64,000 nt of DNA. It comes from Phylloscopus collybita (Eukaryota; Chordata; Aves; Passeriformes; Phylloscopidae). The stretch covers positions 2,378,001 through 2,442,000 of the forward strand of contig JAJNNQ010000003.1 of the NCBI GenBank assembly GCA_027886175.1. Direction: 5' to 3'. This document shows positions 35,672 to 46,790 of the stretch, piece by piece (position 1 is the stretch's first letter; each line of letters opens with the position of its first letter). Below the pieces are notes generated by a model that was not told where the DNA came from, did no database searches, and worked only from the letters and a program-made list of their open reading frames with translations. The position numbers and the translations under genes are program-made.

Positions 35672-37059
35672 CCAGTGGGTGTGCCATGAAATTAGCAGCT
35701 TGGCTTTAATCCAAGGTCTCAGCTTGGCTCTTCCCAGAAGAATGAGACAAAACCACAAGAGGGGACAACAGAGAAACCTTTGGGAATAGAAAAAACGGCC
35801 TGGACCAAAGGGCGCTCATCTCCTGCTCACCAGAGTGATTTTGACATGAATTACGGTTTTGTCAGGCCAAAATGATGTGTTTTGACTTCTATGCTAATTC
35901 TGGAATCATTATGAATTGGTGTTTTTAACCTTTGGCTGTGGCGTGCCAGTAAAGCTTGCAGGAGGTGGGGACATTTTTGGAAGTGCCACTGTCACATCGT
36001 AACTTGGTGACAATATATCTGCTACAGATGTGGCTGTGTTATTTTATTTATAGGCAATGCAAATAAATCCATTATGGGCTAAAAATAAATCAGGCAAGCT
36101 AGTCCCAACAGGTGTACATCCCTCCAGAAAAGCAAAATGATTGATTATTTAATGTTAATCTTCTCTAAAACAAATCAGGAAGTTATTAATTATCAAAATC
36201 TGTATTTATTCTGCTGCAGAATTTATCTACTGCCATTCACAAGATGTTGCACTTGTTCCTAGGACTTCTGAACTAAGCTTAAGTCTTTGCATTTAAAATA
36301 TCTTCCTAATGCTAAAGATATTCCATGTATTTGCAAATTTTGTATTATGGCACCATAAAGTCCATAAAGTGCTTGGAGCATTTAAACTGTACAAAAAAGC
36401 GGCTGCAACTCATCCCTTTGCCTCGAGTGTGATGGTTTTTCATGTCTCCAAAATGAATAGCAGGAGAGGGAATTCCAGGTGTTTATTCTTAGTCTCAATT
36501 GGGCCTTTTTCATCTGTACAATGGGTAAGTTAATGGTATTTGAACTTTTATTCGAGGGAAGAATTTCCTGTTCTGCCTTGGTAAGGATTTTCTTCTTTGC
36601 CCACATGCTCCAGCGTGACACAGGCAAAAATAATAATATCAAACCACTGCCTTTTTGAAGGAGCCATTATCTTTTTTTATTAATCATCTGATGAGGGGAA
36701 TGCATTCATCTCAGAGCAGCAATTTCTCACGCTCTGCTCCTGGTGAATGGAGCTTTTGTGAGGCAGCAATTTTACCTTGACCTGTAACACAGCTCTGAAC
36801 CTCTCTCTCTATGAGGAATTGTTCCAATTCCTTCTCTCCAGCGTTCTGCTTTTTACTGACTGCCAGGAGCTTCAGAATTCAAAGAACTACATTTCCTTGC
36901 CTGTGTTCAAACCTAATTCCATCGGTTAAAAAAAAAAAAAAATAAAAAAATCAGCATTTATTTTCCGCGAGATATTCCTCAGCTTTTATGCATCTGGATG
37001 TGCAGCATTAGCAGAAGGTGAAAAGTAATTTTGTGACAGGTGCTGAGAAGTTTTACACC
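35672..37059. other. unique noncoding sequence, candidate conserved element
   Basis: The part at 35800-36230 is free of simple repeats. It contains an exact POU octamer ATGCAAAT at 36057-36064 and a MEF2-like CTAAAAATAAAT just after it. An A run lies at 36930-36943. No gene was recognised, and regulatory function is only inferred. Confidence 0.35.
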
Positions 37060-37217
37060 TTCCTGAGAGGTGGTGGGAGATGGTTGGAGATCTTTTTAGA
37101 GAAGTGTCCAAGGCCATGTTGGATGGGGCAGTCTGGGACAGTGGAAGGTGTCCTTGCCCATGGAATTGGATGAGCATTAAGGACCCTTCCAATCCCCACC
37201 ACTCCATGATTTTATGA
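37060..37217 (+). mobile_element. CR1 LINE 3' tail
   Basis: CCTGAGAGGTGGTGGGAGATGG, AGAAGTGTCCAAGGCCATG, GTCTGGGACAGTGGAAGGTG, TCCTTGCCCATGGAATTGG and CCATGATTTTATGAATGG follow the CR1 sense order. It is about 160 bp, 5'-truncated and diverged. Confidence 0.88.
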
Positions 37218-37319
37218 ATGGCTGTGAAGATTTAAATCCCTCTTTCCCTGCCCCTGGGAGCTCTGCATTGGAAGGTGCAGCACTTTGTGGTCCATGTGCT
37301 GTGTTTGTAAACTCTTGCC

Positions 37320-37505
37320 ATGGAAAAACCTCTAATGCTACAAGAATTCCACCATTAGTGGAGTGCACATCCCTGCTACTTACTCTTGAACTTCATGGAC
37401 TTCTAACATTTATATTTATGGAAAAACCTCTAATATTACAAGAATTCCACAATTATTGGAGTCCACATCCCTGCTACTTACTCTTGAACTTCATGGACTT
37501 CTAAC
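37320..37505. repeat. tandem duplication, 98-bp period
   Basis: Copy one is 37320-37407 and copy two 37418-37505, each 88 bp and about 94% identical (five differences), with a 10-base AT-rich spacer. Each copy runs from ATGGAAAAACCTCTAAT to TTCATGGACTTCTAAC. It produces a repeated sequence in a 96-codon frame, but no protein is recognisable. A G/T-rich homopolymer tract follows directly. Confidence 0.95.
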
Positions 37506-37545
37506 TTTGGGGTTTTTTTGGTTTTTTTTGGTTTTTTTTTGTTCA
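37506..37545. repeat. T-rich tract (GGTTTTTTT)n
   Basis: Runs of seven to nine T separated by GG. It immediately follows the tandem duplication. Confidence 0.9.
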
Positions 37546-39789
37546 CGGTTGTTTAGGTATTAATTCATTTAGGGTATTAAATTGTAGTGGATTTAATAAC
37601 GAGCAGAATGGAAATGGTAAATTAAATTAACTGCTCTGCAATAAAAACCCCACAAACACATCCCTTCCATCTAGGTTTGATACAACCCAATTAAAAACAG
37701 GATAGAGCTCATCCCTTTGTCTTAATAAGCATGTTAAATTAGCTATTTCCTCCTCAGAGAGAAACACGCTTAGAAACAAACTCCAGAATGTTTAGGAATG
37801 GGAAAAGAGTTGATTTCTTGTCCCCTGCTATTTGTAATCTGTGATTAAGTGGTGTGAAATGGGGCTAAGCCTTCCTGGCGCTGCCTTAGAGCGCTTCCTC
37901 CTCCCCTGTGCACTCCAAATGTGTCTGGAACAAAAGTAGAGCAAGGCAGGACTAATCTCCATTTTCTCCACAGCCTTGGAAAATCTTTCCTAGTGATGTA
38001 AACTCCAAGCAAAGGCTGTCACATGTTTAATCCCACAAATCTGGAATTTAGAGGGGAGGGATATAAAAAAAAAAAAAAAAAAAAATATAGAAAGTGTATG
38101 GAGCTCCAATATTCCATGGTAAAAGGAATTGGGAGATGTGTTTCTGTCTCCATGTATAAATTCAATTTCTTGGGTCCTTTTTTTCTCATTTGATTGCATT
38201 TTTGAAATTGGAAATCCCAGTGAGCAGAGGCTGGACTGCAAAATGTTTGAGCAGATACTCAGGTGTATTAGCAAATATGCTTTTAGTGATGCTAAAAATG
38301 AAGTTATTCAGCTGCTTTGCCATTGCATTTCCACCTGCAACCACATCCTGAGGAGAACACACCTGCCCATCTCCTGCAGGAACCCTGAGGGATCATTCCC
38401 TGCCATTGATGCTGCAGGAATAAAAGCATTACATTGAACAAAACCTTAATTTGGAAGTTCTCTAAGTCTGATTGCATTGATGTGATCATGACTTCAACCT
38501 GTTTGCCAGTTTGATTTGGAAATGGTCCACAGTGCACCTCTTTTCCTTTTAATCTCCTGCTGTGCAGCCTAAATTAAGTTTATTTTATTTACTGTGATTT
38601 TTACTTGCATCAGAATAAAGGGAGACACTGTGCTGTCGTACCAGGTAAACTCCTTTTCCCTGTGGAATTGTGCATACCTGTGGTTCAGTGTGCTGTAATA
38701 AATGAAGCTTTGCTGCAACAAGGTTATAAAAGAGATTTTTATTTTCTTAAGAGTGATAGAGACACACAGGAGTTGCCATAGAGGCACCCAAGCAATTAAA
38801 AGGGGAAAATTCAGGATCCTAGGGCAGCTGGAAGCAGATGTGTAAATGGAACAGGGAGTACCCACTAAAATGAAAGGCCATTTCTATATAATAAATATAT
38901 AGTGAACTTTAGGGCTATAAGTTGCTGAGGAGACCTAATGGTGAGGCAGAGAACAAAAGAAATTGGAGGCAGAATATTGTCAGAAACGGGAAACAATAAA
39001 ATAACTGAGGGTCACTGAATATTTGGGGAGAGTGATAGAAAGAGAGAAATGGGAGCTGAACTGTGGTGCAGAACTCAGGCAACTCCAGATTTTAAACCTG
39101 ATTTGGAGGTAAATTGGCCATGGAAGCAGATCCTTGGGCAGGGAGTGTTGGAGCCAATCTTTTGGGTAGTACCGACCTCCTAGGGATTTGTGGAGAGTTG
39201 TTTTTTGATGAGAAACCCCCACAGAACTTGTTCATTTCCTTATAGTAATGTAGAGGTAGAACAAGTCTTTCCTGAGGTGATGTTCTTTATAACAGAAGCT
39301 GCATTCCTGGGTTTTAGTCAGGTTCACATGGGGAGGATGTGGGATCTCCTCCTCCCCCAACAGAAACAGCAAAATATCAGCTCTGTGCCCAGGGCAGGGA
39401 CAATTCTGTCTCCAGGGCCAGCTGCACTCCACAGCCTCACCTTGGAAAGCAGCAGCTTTGATTAAAAAAGGGCAAACCAGCAGGAACCATTTCCATGGTC
39501 TGGAAAAAAAATTTAATCTCTTTGACTGTGATCCTAGAATTTGGTCCAGGGGAGTTTGTTGTGGTGCAGCACTGAAATACTGGAGCGTTGCCTTGCTGCT
39601 TTCATTTGTAGAAGAACAGGAAGGTTCTAATACAAAATTAAATCCTTCAGTGAGTGGCAGCAGTTTATTGATCTACAGGAATGTGTTGCGGTTAATAATT
39701 CTTTTGTGAAAAGTATTTGGTTTGTTATTAAACATTATTGAACTTTCCTGATTCATTCCTCTTCTGTTTTCCAGTTTGCTGTGATCATG
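37546..39789. other. unique noncoding sequence
   Basis: A 21-A run lies at 38065-38085. No gene or interspersed repeat was recognised in the rest. Confidence 0.5.
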
Positions 39790-40088
39790 GCACACCACAA
39801 GGGCCTGGAGAGGGTGGACAAGAGGAAATGGATTTAAATTGAAAGGGAGCACGTTTAGATGGGATGTTGGGAAGAAACTCCTCACTGTGAGGGTGGGGAG
39901 GCCCTGGAATAGAATTCCCAGAGAAGATGTGACTGCCCCTGGATGCCCTGGAAGTGTCCAAGGTCAGGCTGGATGGGGCTTGGAGCACCTTGGGATGGTG
40001 GAAGGTGTCCCTGCCCATGGCACGAGGTGGAATTGGATGATTTTTAGGTTCCTTCCAACCCAAAGCATCCTGGAATTCTATGATTCAA
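39790..40088 (+). mobile_element. CR1 LINE 3' tail, well preserved
   Basis: In order: GGCCTGGAGAGGGTGGACAA, TTAGATGGGATGTTGGGAAG, GTCAGGCTGGATGGGGCTTG, GGAAGGTGTCCCTGCCCATG, TTCCTTCCAACCCAAAGCAT, and the terminal ATTCTATGATTC. This is a sense-strand CR1 tail of the GGTTGGAAGGGACC class, about 300 bp long. Confidence 0.94.
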
Positions 40089-40637
40089 ATCATGTAAGTT
40101 CGTATCTTTTATTTACCTGGACCATTTTTAGGGATCTGGACTTTTCCAATACTCTGTTGTAGAACACCAACATCTCTATTCCAAAGACTTGTATTGTATC
40201 TGACTCTTTCAGTGGAATGAACACATTTACAATTGAAATTTGTAACTACCATAATCCCTCTGTGAAGGTAAATTCAGTAATTAGCAGTGTTTCAGTAAAG
40301 AATTTGGCTCTGTGGCTCCTCAGCATCCAGTGGATATTCAGAGTAGAGTTGTTCTACAGCAGGTACTGACTAATAATGGAAGCACTTCCTTTTGATTGGG
40401 TAATTGTACCTGTTAATTAAACTCCATTTAATCACAGTGCCTTCTACCTAAACCTTTTTGTGGGGAATATTTCTTAATGTACACATGACTTGTTTGGGTG
40501 AATAATTCCACTGCATGTGGTTTATTAATAATTCAGAGCCAAGGTGCTGCTGTAATTTTCCCAGTAAAGTCCTTGGTGGGTTCTACTCATTCGGGGCATT
40601 TTCATTTTAAAGAAAAAAAGGAGATTTTCCTTTTAAA

Positions 40638-40674
40638 GAGGCTCCACTGGTGCAATTAGCTCCAGTGGAGCCTC
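40638..40674. repeat. perfect inverted repeat, 13-bp arms
   Basis: GAGGCTCCACTGG at 40638-40650 faces CCAGTGGAGCCTC at 40662-40674 across an 11-base spacer. Every arm position pairs. Confidence 0.95.
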
Positions 40675-43050
40675 AGTGGTTCTCACCAGCATTTATTTGT
40701 ATCACTAAAGGCATTTAAAAATCTGATCCATCCAGTGAAGAACAAACAATGTGATGTTAAAACAAAGTCAAGCTCATTGCTTCATGAAATTCCCTTTGAA
40801 AACTCCACTTTTCCCGGATTTTCCTCTCTCTTCTGCCATGAGAAAGGTTGGAGGCTTGGTGACTCAAAGTGCCCACATGCTTGGGTGGCCCTGTCCTCCT
40901 CCTGCTGGCTTCCCAAATCCAGCCACTGAATCCACCTGGGAGCAGCTAGGAATGTTCTTTTTGCAGCAGGCAAGTTTGCTCCAAAACAATGAGTGCCCAC
41001 ATTTCTCAGCAGTTTTGGTTTATCTAAATTGTTACCGTTTTTAAGAACAAATTTAAAGCAGGAAAGTGGGAAGCAAAACTGCTTTTCTATTGAAAAAGTT
41101 GTTTCTTTTTAAAGAAAATTGTAAAATGGTAAATTTTAAAAATTTAATTCTTTTAAAATGAATTTTATTTATTCTTTCTTTTAGTTCATCACCAATCAGG
41201 CTGGACCTTTGACTTTCTGAAAGTAGTTCCCTTATTTGGAGGCCCCTCTGAAAGTGTCTCATTTAAGCTGTAGCAAATGGAATAGCAGCGCTTAAAGTTT
41301 TAATTATTTTGTAGGATGTGTTGAAAGCAGAATGTATGACTGCAGTATATTCAATATTTGCATCGCTCTAAGATCATTTATTAGGTTTGAGCTATGTTTG
41401 AACTTCCAAAAAATGGGCGAATTTGTGGTGCTGTAGCTGCAAGAGAAGAACAGCGGTCGCTAATAAAGCGTGAAAATCCAACCTCTCATCTCTTTTAGCC
41501 CAATCAGAATTGTCCTGGAGCTTAGTTCATTTGCTCTGCCAGTTCCTCCCCTTCCCCTGCACTGAATGTCAGAGCCTCTGAGGGATCACAGCTCAGCCTC
41601 AGGAGGTGGGAAGAGCCAGCGTGGCACAAATATGAACACAGAGTAAATAAATACCCACAGCACTGCAGTGCTGGGACAGGAACGATGATCAGATCCATAA
41701 TGCTCAGATCCAGAGGCACCCCTCGAAGAGCAAAAGTGGTTTTGTTGCTCCAAATGGCATAAAAAAAGGTAAATTGCCTTGCCTGGGCATCGTGCTTGTC
41801 TGATTTAAGAGCTGCTTAACTCCCTGTCTGAAAGGCCAGTTCCAATTCTTGCCCATGTGATTCACCCAGAGTGCAGGGAGCTGGGAGAGATAAAAAGCTT
41901 GTAGAGCTGTTAACACTATTTTATGTTGGAATTGATGCACCAGGCTGCCAAGTAGCACAGATGCTTAATACACTCAATTTGTAAAGGAGATTTTAATCTT
42001 CACAAGTACATCTCTTTTCACTTTCAGTCCCCGGCTCGCCTCGGTGAGAAGGAGAAATATTCAGCCAGGCTGAGGACACTAAACCAGCTTAAAAAAAGAA
42101 GAAGCCTCCAGGCCCTGAGATGGTCACTAATGGATCTTGAAGTTTGCTTGTGAAAGCCCCTGATATTCAAGTGTATAAATTCCAATTTATTTCAGTAAAT
42201 CACCACAGGATGTGAAGCAAAAAGCTGGACAGGGCTGCAAAGTGTCCTAGGAAATGGGGTTATTTGGAATGGTCAGGACTGAAATTCAGCTTCCAAGAGG
42301 AGTCAGGGCTTGGGGAAGCTGGAGTGAAAAGGTGAGGAATATTTTGCTTTTATCAGCCTCCTTTGCTATTTTTGTGTGTATAATTAAGGAGGAGCACAGT
42401 CTGTAAAGCTCTAGGTTGAGATTTTAATTAATGTGGGGATTTTTTTTAAAGTATTGTTGAATTCAGCTCTAATCTGGTAAAGTTTTTTTTCTTGGCTATA
42501 ACAAATGTATTTTTCTTCGGGACATTGTCAAAACAACATAACTAGGTCTGTTCTCCAACATCACTCCCTCATGGCTGCATTCCCACCCTCTGATAGTGTG
42601 GTGTCTGTATTTATGAGTTATTTCAGGACATTTCACACCCTTTTCAGATTTAACATTTGGTTCGTGGTTAGAGGTTTAAATCTGGCTTCTGCATAATGAA
42701 AAGCTGGGCAGTGGGATTTGTGACCTTTGCAAACTCCACGCAAGGAAGGAATCTGTGATAAAAAAATGTCTGTAATGGTTAAGAGCCCAAGGGGAGAGTG
42801 GGCACCATTAAATTATGGGAAGGCAAGGAACAAAACCCAGACCCAGCAATTCCATGTGGAGCTTGGAATTTGGGGGTGGCAGCTACTCAAGGGTGTTTAA
42901 TTCTAGGCTTCAAATTCCCAAAGAGGATTGGTTCCTTAGAAAAAGGCAGGAAAACTGGTGGGGTTGTTTGCCAGGGAAAGAGTTGCTGCAGTTGTTGGTC
43001 AAAAATCCCCAAACCCAGTCAGGTCAATGGAGTGAATGTCATCAACCCAA

Positions 43051-43088
43051 TGATGATGTCATCATATCATCATCCTCATTATCATTAC
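43051..43088. repeat. ATC/GAT-rich low-complexity tract
   Basis: Interrupted ATG/ATC trinucleotides, followed directly by a small TTAGT/ACTAA hairpin. Confidence 0.8.
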
Positions 43089-43434
43089 TGATTAGTTTAG
43101 TAATGACTAAACTAACTTAGTCATTAATTAGTTTAATTAATTAAACCAGCTCATTCAAAGTCCAGGCAGGCCAATGGACTCATTGTCAGTGACTTCATCA
43201 GGATTTCTATCAAGCCCATGGTGAAAATTTAACTTTTATTGAACAAAATTCTGGTACAGAATACAAACACATTTTCATCCTTATGAAATGCACCATATTT
43301 GGGTTGATTTGGGTAAAAGCTGTATTTCTGTATTTTATTCCTGTCCCATTTGCAGTCCATGGCTGTGTCCCCCTCTGGTTAGGAAGGGGGACTTAGCCAT
43401 TTCCCATATAACATTTTCTTTTGTTTTGTCCATC

Positions 43435-43505
43435 AGGGTCAGGAGTTGGACTTGACAATCCTTGAGGGTTCCTTCCAACTCAGCTTTTTCTGTGATTTAT
43501 TATGA
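43435..43505 (+). mobile_element. CR1 LINE terminal fragment
   Basis: GTCAGGAGTTGGACTTGAC, AATCCTTGAGGGTTCCTTCC, AACTCAGCTTTTTCTGTGAT. It corresponds to the last 70 bases of a sense CR1 with an AGCTGGACTTGATGATCCTTGTGGGTCC-type ending. Confidence 0.8.
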
Positions 43506-44829
43506 CTAAAATGATGAATCTACCTCAATCTCCCCGTTTTCCCTCTTCCTCTCAGGCTAAATGACACCATTTGTTTGGCTCTGTACTGACTCTGGTGGGA
43601 GCATTGCTCACACATGGTGACTGATTTAATGAACATCATGTCATTAAACCCAAAAACCCTCCTGAGAAAGCACTGCAAGCTATGGGTGGAACTCCCAGAA
43701 ACACAAGTGGTGAGTACTTAATCCCATTATATTGGATGAGCTTCTCTAGGGTGGATGTGTTCAAAGTCAGAGCTCCCTTAATTACCACTTTTTGGCTGAT
43801 TTCTGCTCTGGATCACAGATCTAGACTGACATGACCTGTCTGAGGCATTCAAAACCATACTGAAGGGCTTGCCAAAGCAGGATTGCTGTGCCTCATGCCT
43901 GTGAACAGCAAAGGAACTGCTAAGGTGTTTCATCCATTGTGCAAGCTCTGGGGATGAAGCCTATTTAAATATCCACAGGTTAGGCAGCGCTTTTCATTCC
44001 TGCTTCCTGGAGCATGACAGGGAATCTCACCCGCTACCCAAGTGCAAATAAATACAATCATCTCTCCTATCATCATGGATTTTCCGCTTTGCTTACCCAG
44101 CCCTCAGCTCTGAGACATGCTCAGACACCAATAACTCCCGTAACACACGTGAGAAGTGGCTCTTGGGGCTGCAGAGTGGATTCATTTGTAATTTTGCTGT
44201 TTAAGCTGCTCTAACAGTGCTGCATCAGTGTTTTTTTGTTTGTTTGTTTTCGTTTTGTTTTGGTTTGGTTTTTTTTTTAAGGAACAAGTTGTTGTGGCTG
44301 CTGTTACACACATAACTCCAAAAAGGTTTGTGGTAATAATACAGATCAGCCAATGCTGCTTGTAGAAAAAAAATCCAGTGTTTATAATAGCTGGAGAACA
44401 TTCCCATTTGTATTTCAAATTTCCCTTGTACACGGTGGCAGGAATTGATTTCACGGCGGCCTCGGTGCTTGGGCTGCGCTGTCTTTGCTCTTGCAGGGAG
44501 AAGAGGCACTTGAATGAAGCAGATCCCGTTGTTCTCCTGCAGTGAATTTGCCACATTTGCTCCTGTCTGAAATGAAAAGGCAGTGGAATGGGAAGGAAAC
44601 TTCCCCATCTTTCTTTGAGGTGTGGGTAAAATCCCTGCAAGCAGCAGCAGTGGCTCTTGGGGGCAGCGCGTGGGCTTGGGGTGATGGTGGCTCCCGGCTT
44701 TGTGACAGGGTGGGGGTGGCTCAGGGGACAGCTGGGGTGGGATTTGGGGTGGGATTTGGCGGCTCCTGCCAACATGGACCTCTGCAATGGGAGGGAGATG
44801 AGGGAAGGGGCTGCTGCGGGGAGGTGGAA
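43506..44829. other. unique noncoding sequence, partly GC-rich
   Basis: A T-rich tract lies at 44229-44280. The part at 44640-44830 is G-rich on the plus strand, with a 12-bp duplication of GGGGTGGGATTT at 44733-44756. Two overlapping minus-strand frames of 201 and 243 codons cross it, but neither shows a domain, and the longer one begins inside a CR1 tail. I do not call them genes. Confidence 0.45.
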
Positions 44830-45135
44830 CCACAGGATGGTTGGAAAAGTCCCATAAGATCATTGAGTCCAACTCTTCCCCAAGGCCAGCACTAACCCAC
44901 GTCCCCAGGTGCCACATCCACACAGCTTTAAATCCCCCCAGGGGTGGGGACTCCACCGCTGCCCTGGGCAGCTGTGCCAGGGCTGGACAGCTCTTTCAGT
45001 GAAGACATTTTTTAAATATAAAAATCCTTCATTGATGCAACTTGAAGCCATTCCCTCTCTTTCTGTCACTCGTTACCTGGGAGAAGAGACCAACCCCACC
45101 TGGCTCCAACCTCCCTCCAGGGAGCTGCAGAGAGT
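44830..45135 (-). mobile_element. CR1 LINE 3' tail (GAGTCCAAC class)
   Basis: On the plus strand it reads GGTTGGAAAAGTCCCATAAG, ATCATTGAGTCCAACTC, AACCCACGTCCCCAGGTGCC, AACTTGAAGCCATTCCCTC and GACCAACCCCACCTGGCTCC. It is about 305 bp and 5'-truncated. Its 5' end directly abuts the 3' end of the next CR1 copy in the same orientation. Confidence 0.93.
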
Positions 45136-45330
45136 GAGAATCCCAAAATCACTGAGGTTGGAAAAGCTCTCCAAGACCATCGAGTCCAACCCATCCCCAC
45201 CTTGTCCACCAGCCCAGAGCACAATCCTTCCTTGGACACCTCCAGGGATTGGGACTCCAAACCTTCCTGGGCAGCCCATTGCAATGCCTGACCACCCTTT
45301 CCATGGAGAAATGGCCATGAGAATGCCCCA
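45136..45330 (-). mobile_element. CR1 LINE 3' tail, abutting copy
   Basis: It begins GAATCCCAAAATCACTGAGG and continues TTGGAAAAGCTCTCCAAGAC, CATCGAGTCCAACCCATCC, CAGGGATTGGGACTCCAAAC and CTGGGCAGCCCATTGCAATG. It is the same class as the preceding copy but separately truncated. The pair probably reflects a second insertion into or beside an earlier one. Confidence 0.92.
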
Positions 45331-46545
45331 AGATTCCCAACAAAATCCAAAAAATCCCGTTGCATCTGCATCTCTTGGTGCAGAATGGCCATGGAAAAAG
45401 GAGCAAATATATCTGAGTTGGGAAAAGTCCATCATGACCCAGAGATGATTAAAAATACAGAATAAAAACTTACCTGGAGGGGCTTGTGAGTGCATCAAGG
45501 GTCTTTGTGCCAAATGATTTTATAATGGCTGAGGAAGAAATTATTTATTAGTTCATCAAACATAAAGGAATAGTTAATGAGAGCATTCATTATAATCTTT
45601 GTTGTGGCACATAATTAGCAAGCTCTGCTTCTGTCTCAGTGCTGTTGCTGAGCACGTCTGGGAGAGTAAAATGTGTGATTTATAACAATATTACAAGGCA
45701 CGATGTTTCCGCCCCAAAATTAATGAATCCTAGCAGAGAGAAGCAGGGAATGCATTTACCAAGATTTGAGTCTGGTTCTTAAATAGCAAATTGTGAACCA
45801 GCAGCTGTTGTCTTGCAAGTCTTGTGGTTTTTTGTCAAAATTTGGGACATTTGAGCCTGGTGGAAGTCACATCTCTAGCAGTGATCGTCACTACTGGAGA
45901 GTTTGGGTTATTCAGAACATACAAAATATTTCTGTTAAACTTCCTTATCGGCAGGTTCCACTTCTAGTCCATCCTTAATTTCTAGAGATGAAGAGGACAG
46001 GGAAGCTTTTGATTTTATGAAGCATTGGGTGTCCAACCCCAAAGTTCTGGGCCTTACAAGGAAACCTCTCACTGAGCAGGAAATGGAACCTGACCTTTAA
46101 ATCCGGGCCTTCATCAAACTCTTAACATGTAACAATTCCTCTGTGGTTGTTTCAAACCCTTTGAGTGCTGACCACTAAAAATTCCCAATTCCTCACTCAC
46201 TGACATTATTTTAAGGCTATTAACTGCCAACAGAATTTCACCTCCATCAGAGTCTACAGCACAAAATTTATGCTAAATAAACATTTTATGGGCTTCTAAT
46301 TTTGTAAGTGCAATAATAGAACTGCCCAGGATCTTATCAGGGTAATTGAATAATATTTACATCTGTCTTTCTTTATTTCTTTATTATCTCTTTATTCTTT
46401 TAAATTCTGCCAAGGTGGCTATTTTTTACATCTTTTAACAGAGTCTAAAATACAGAATTCCAAATAGATATCACATACCTGGATAAACAATGTGGGATTT
46501 TTTTTTTTTTTTAATGCATCATAGTCCCTTTTGAATGCACAGCAT
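45331..46545. other. unique noncoding sequence
   Basis: No gene was recognised. The part at 45535-45740 is repeat-free and rich in homeodomain-type words (GTTAATGAG, CATAATTAGC, AAATTAATGAATC), a possible conserved element. A T run lies at 46499-46512. Confidence 0.45.
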
Positions 46546-46790
46546 AACAAATGGCCTCAAGTTGGGTTGGGGAGGTTCAAGTTGGATTTTAGGGAAAATC
46601 TCTTCCCTGGAGGAGTGGTCAAGCACTGGAAGAGGCTGCCTGGAGCAGTGCTGGAATCCACATCCCTGGAAATGTTCAAAAGATGCATTGTAGCTCTCTG
46701 GGATATGGTTTAGTGGGAATGGGGAAATTCAGTCAAAGGTTGGACTTGATAATCTTGGAGGTCTCTTCCAGCCTTAATGATAATGAAATG
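46546..46790 (+). mobile_element. CR1 LINE 3' tail
   Basis: AAATGGCCTCAAGTTGGGTT, GGTTCAAGTTGGATTTTAGG, GTGGTCAAGCACTGG, AATCCACATCCCTGGAAATG, GATATGGTTTAGTGGGAATG, GGTTGGACTTGATAATCTTG and GTCTCTTCCAGCCTTAATGA follow the sense CR1 order. It is about 245 bp and 5'-truncated. Confidence 0.93.

Larger units (their letters stand above)
40089..43434. other. unique noncoding sequence with hairpins
   Basis: It contains the perfect inverted repeat at 40638-40674, an ATC-rich tract at 43051-43088 and a small hairpin at 43092-43115 (TTAGTTTAGT facing ACTAAACTAA). The part at 41265-41480 is repeat-free with an exact octamer ATTTGCAT at 41356-41363 and several CpGs. No gene was recognised. Confidence 0.45.

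Noticed and set aside
37320..37505. Repeat-spacer pattern resembling a CRISPR array
   Set aside because: Only two 88-bp copies with an AT-rich 10-base gap. CRISPR arrays have short repeats and unique spacers and do not occur in vertebrate nuclear DNA.
44182..44956. Overlapping minus-strand open frames of 201 and 243 codons, the longest in the window
   Set aside because: They overlap in different frames, the longer starts inside an antisense-oriented CR1 tail, both run into a Lys/Asn-rich stretch from a T-rich tract, and neither shows a domain.
44909..45448. 179-codon plus-strand open frame
   Set aside because: It lies almost wholly across two antisense CR1 tails.
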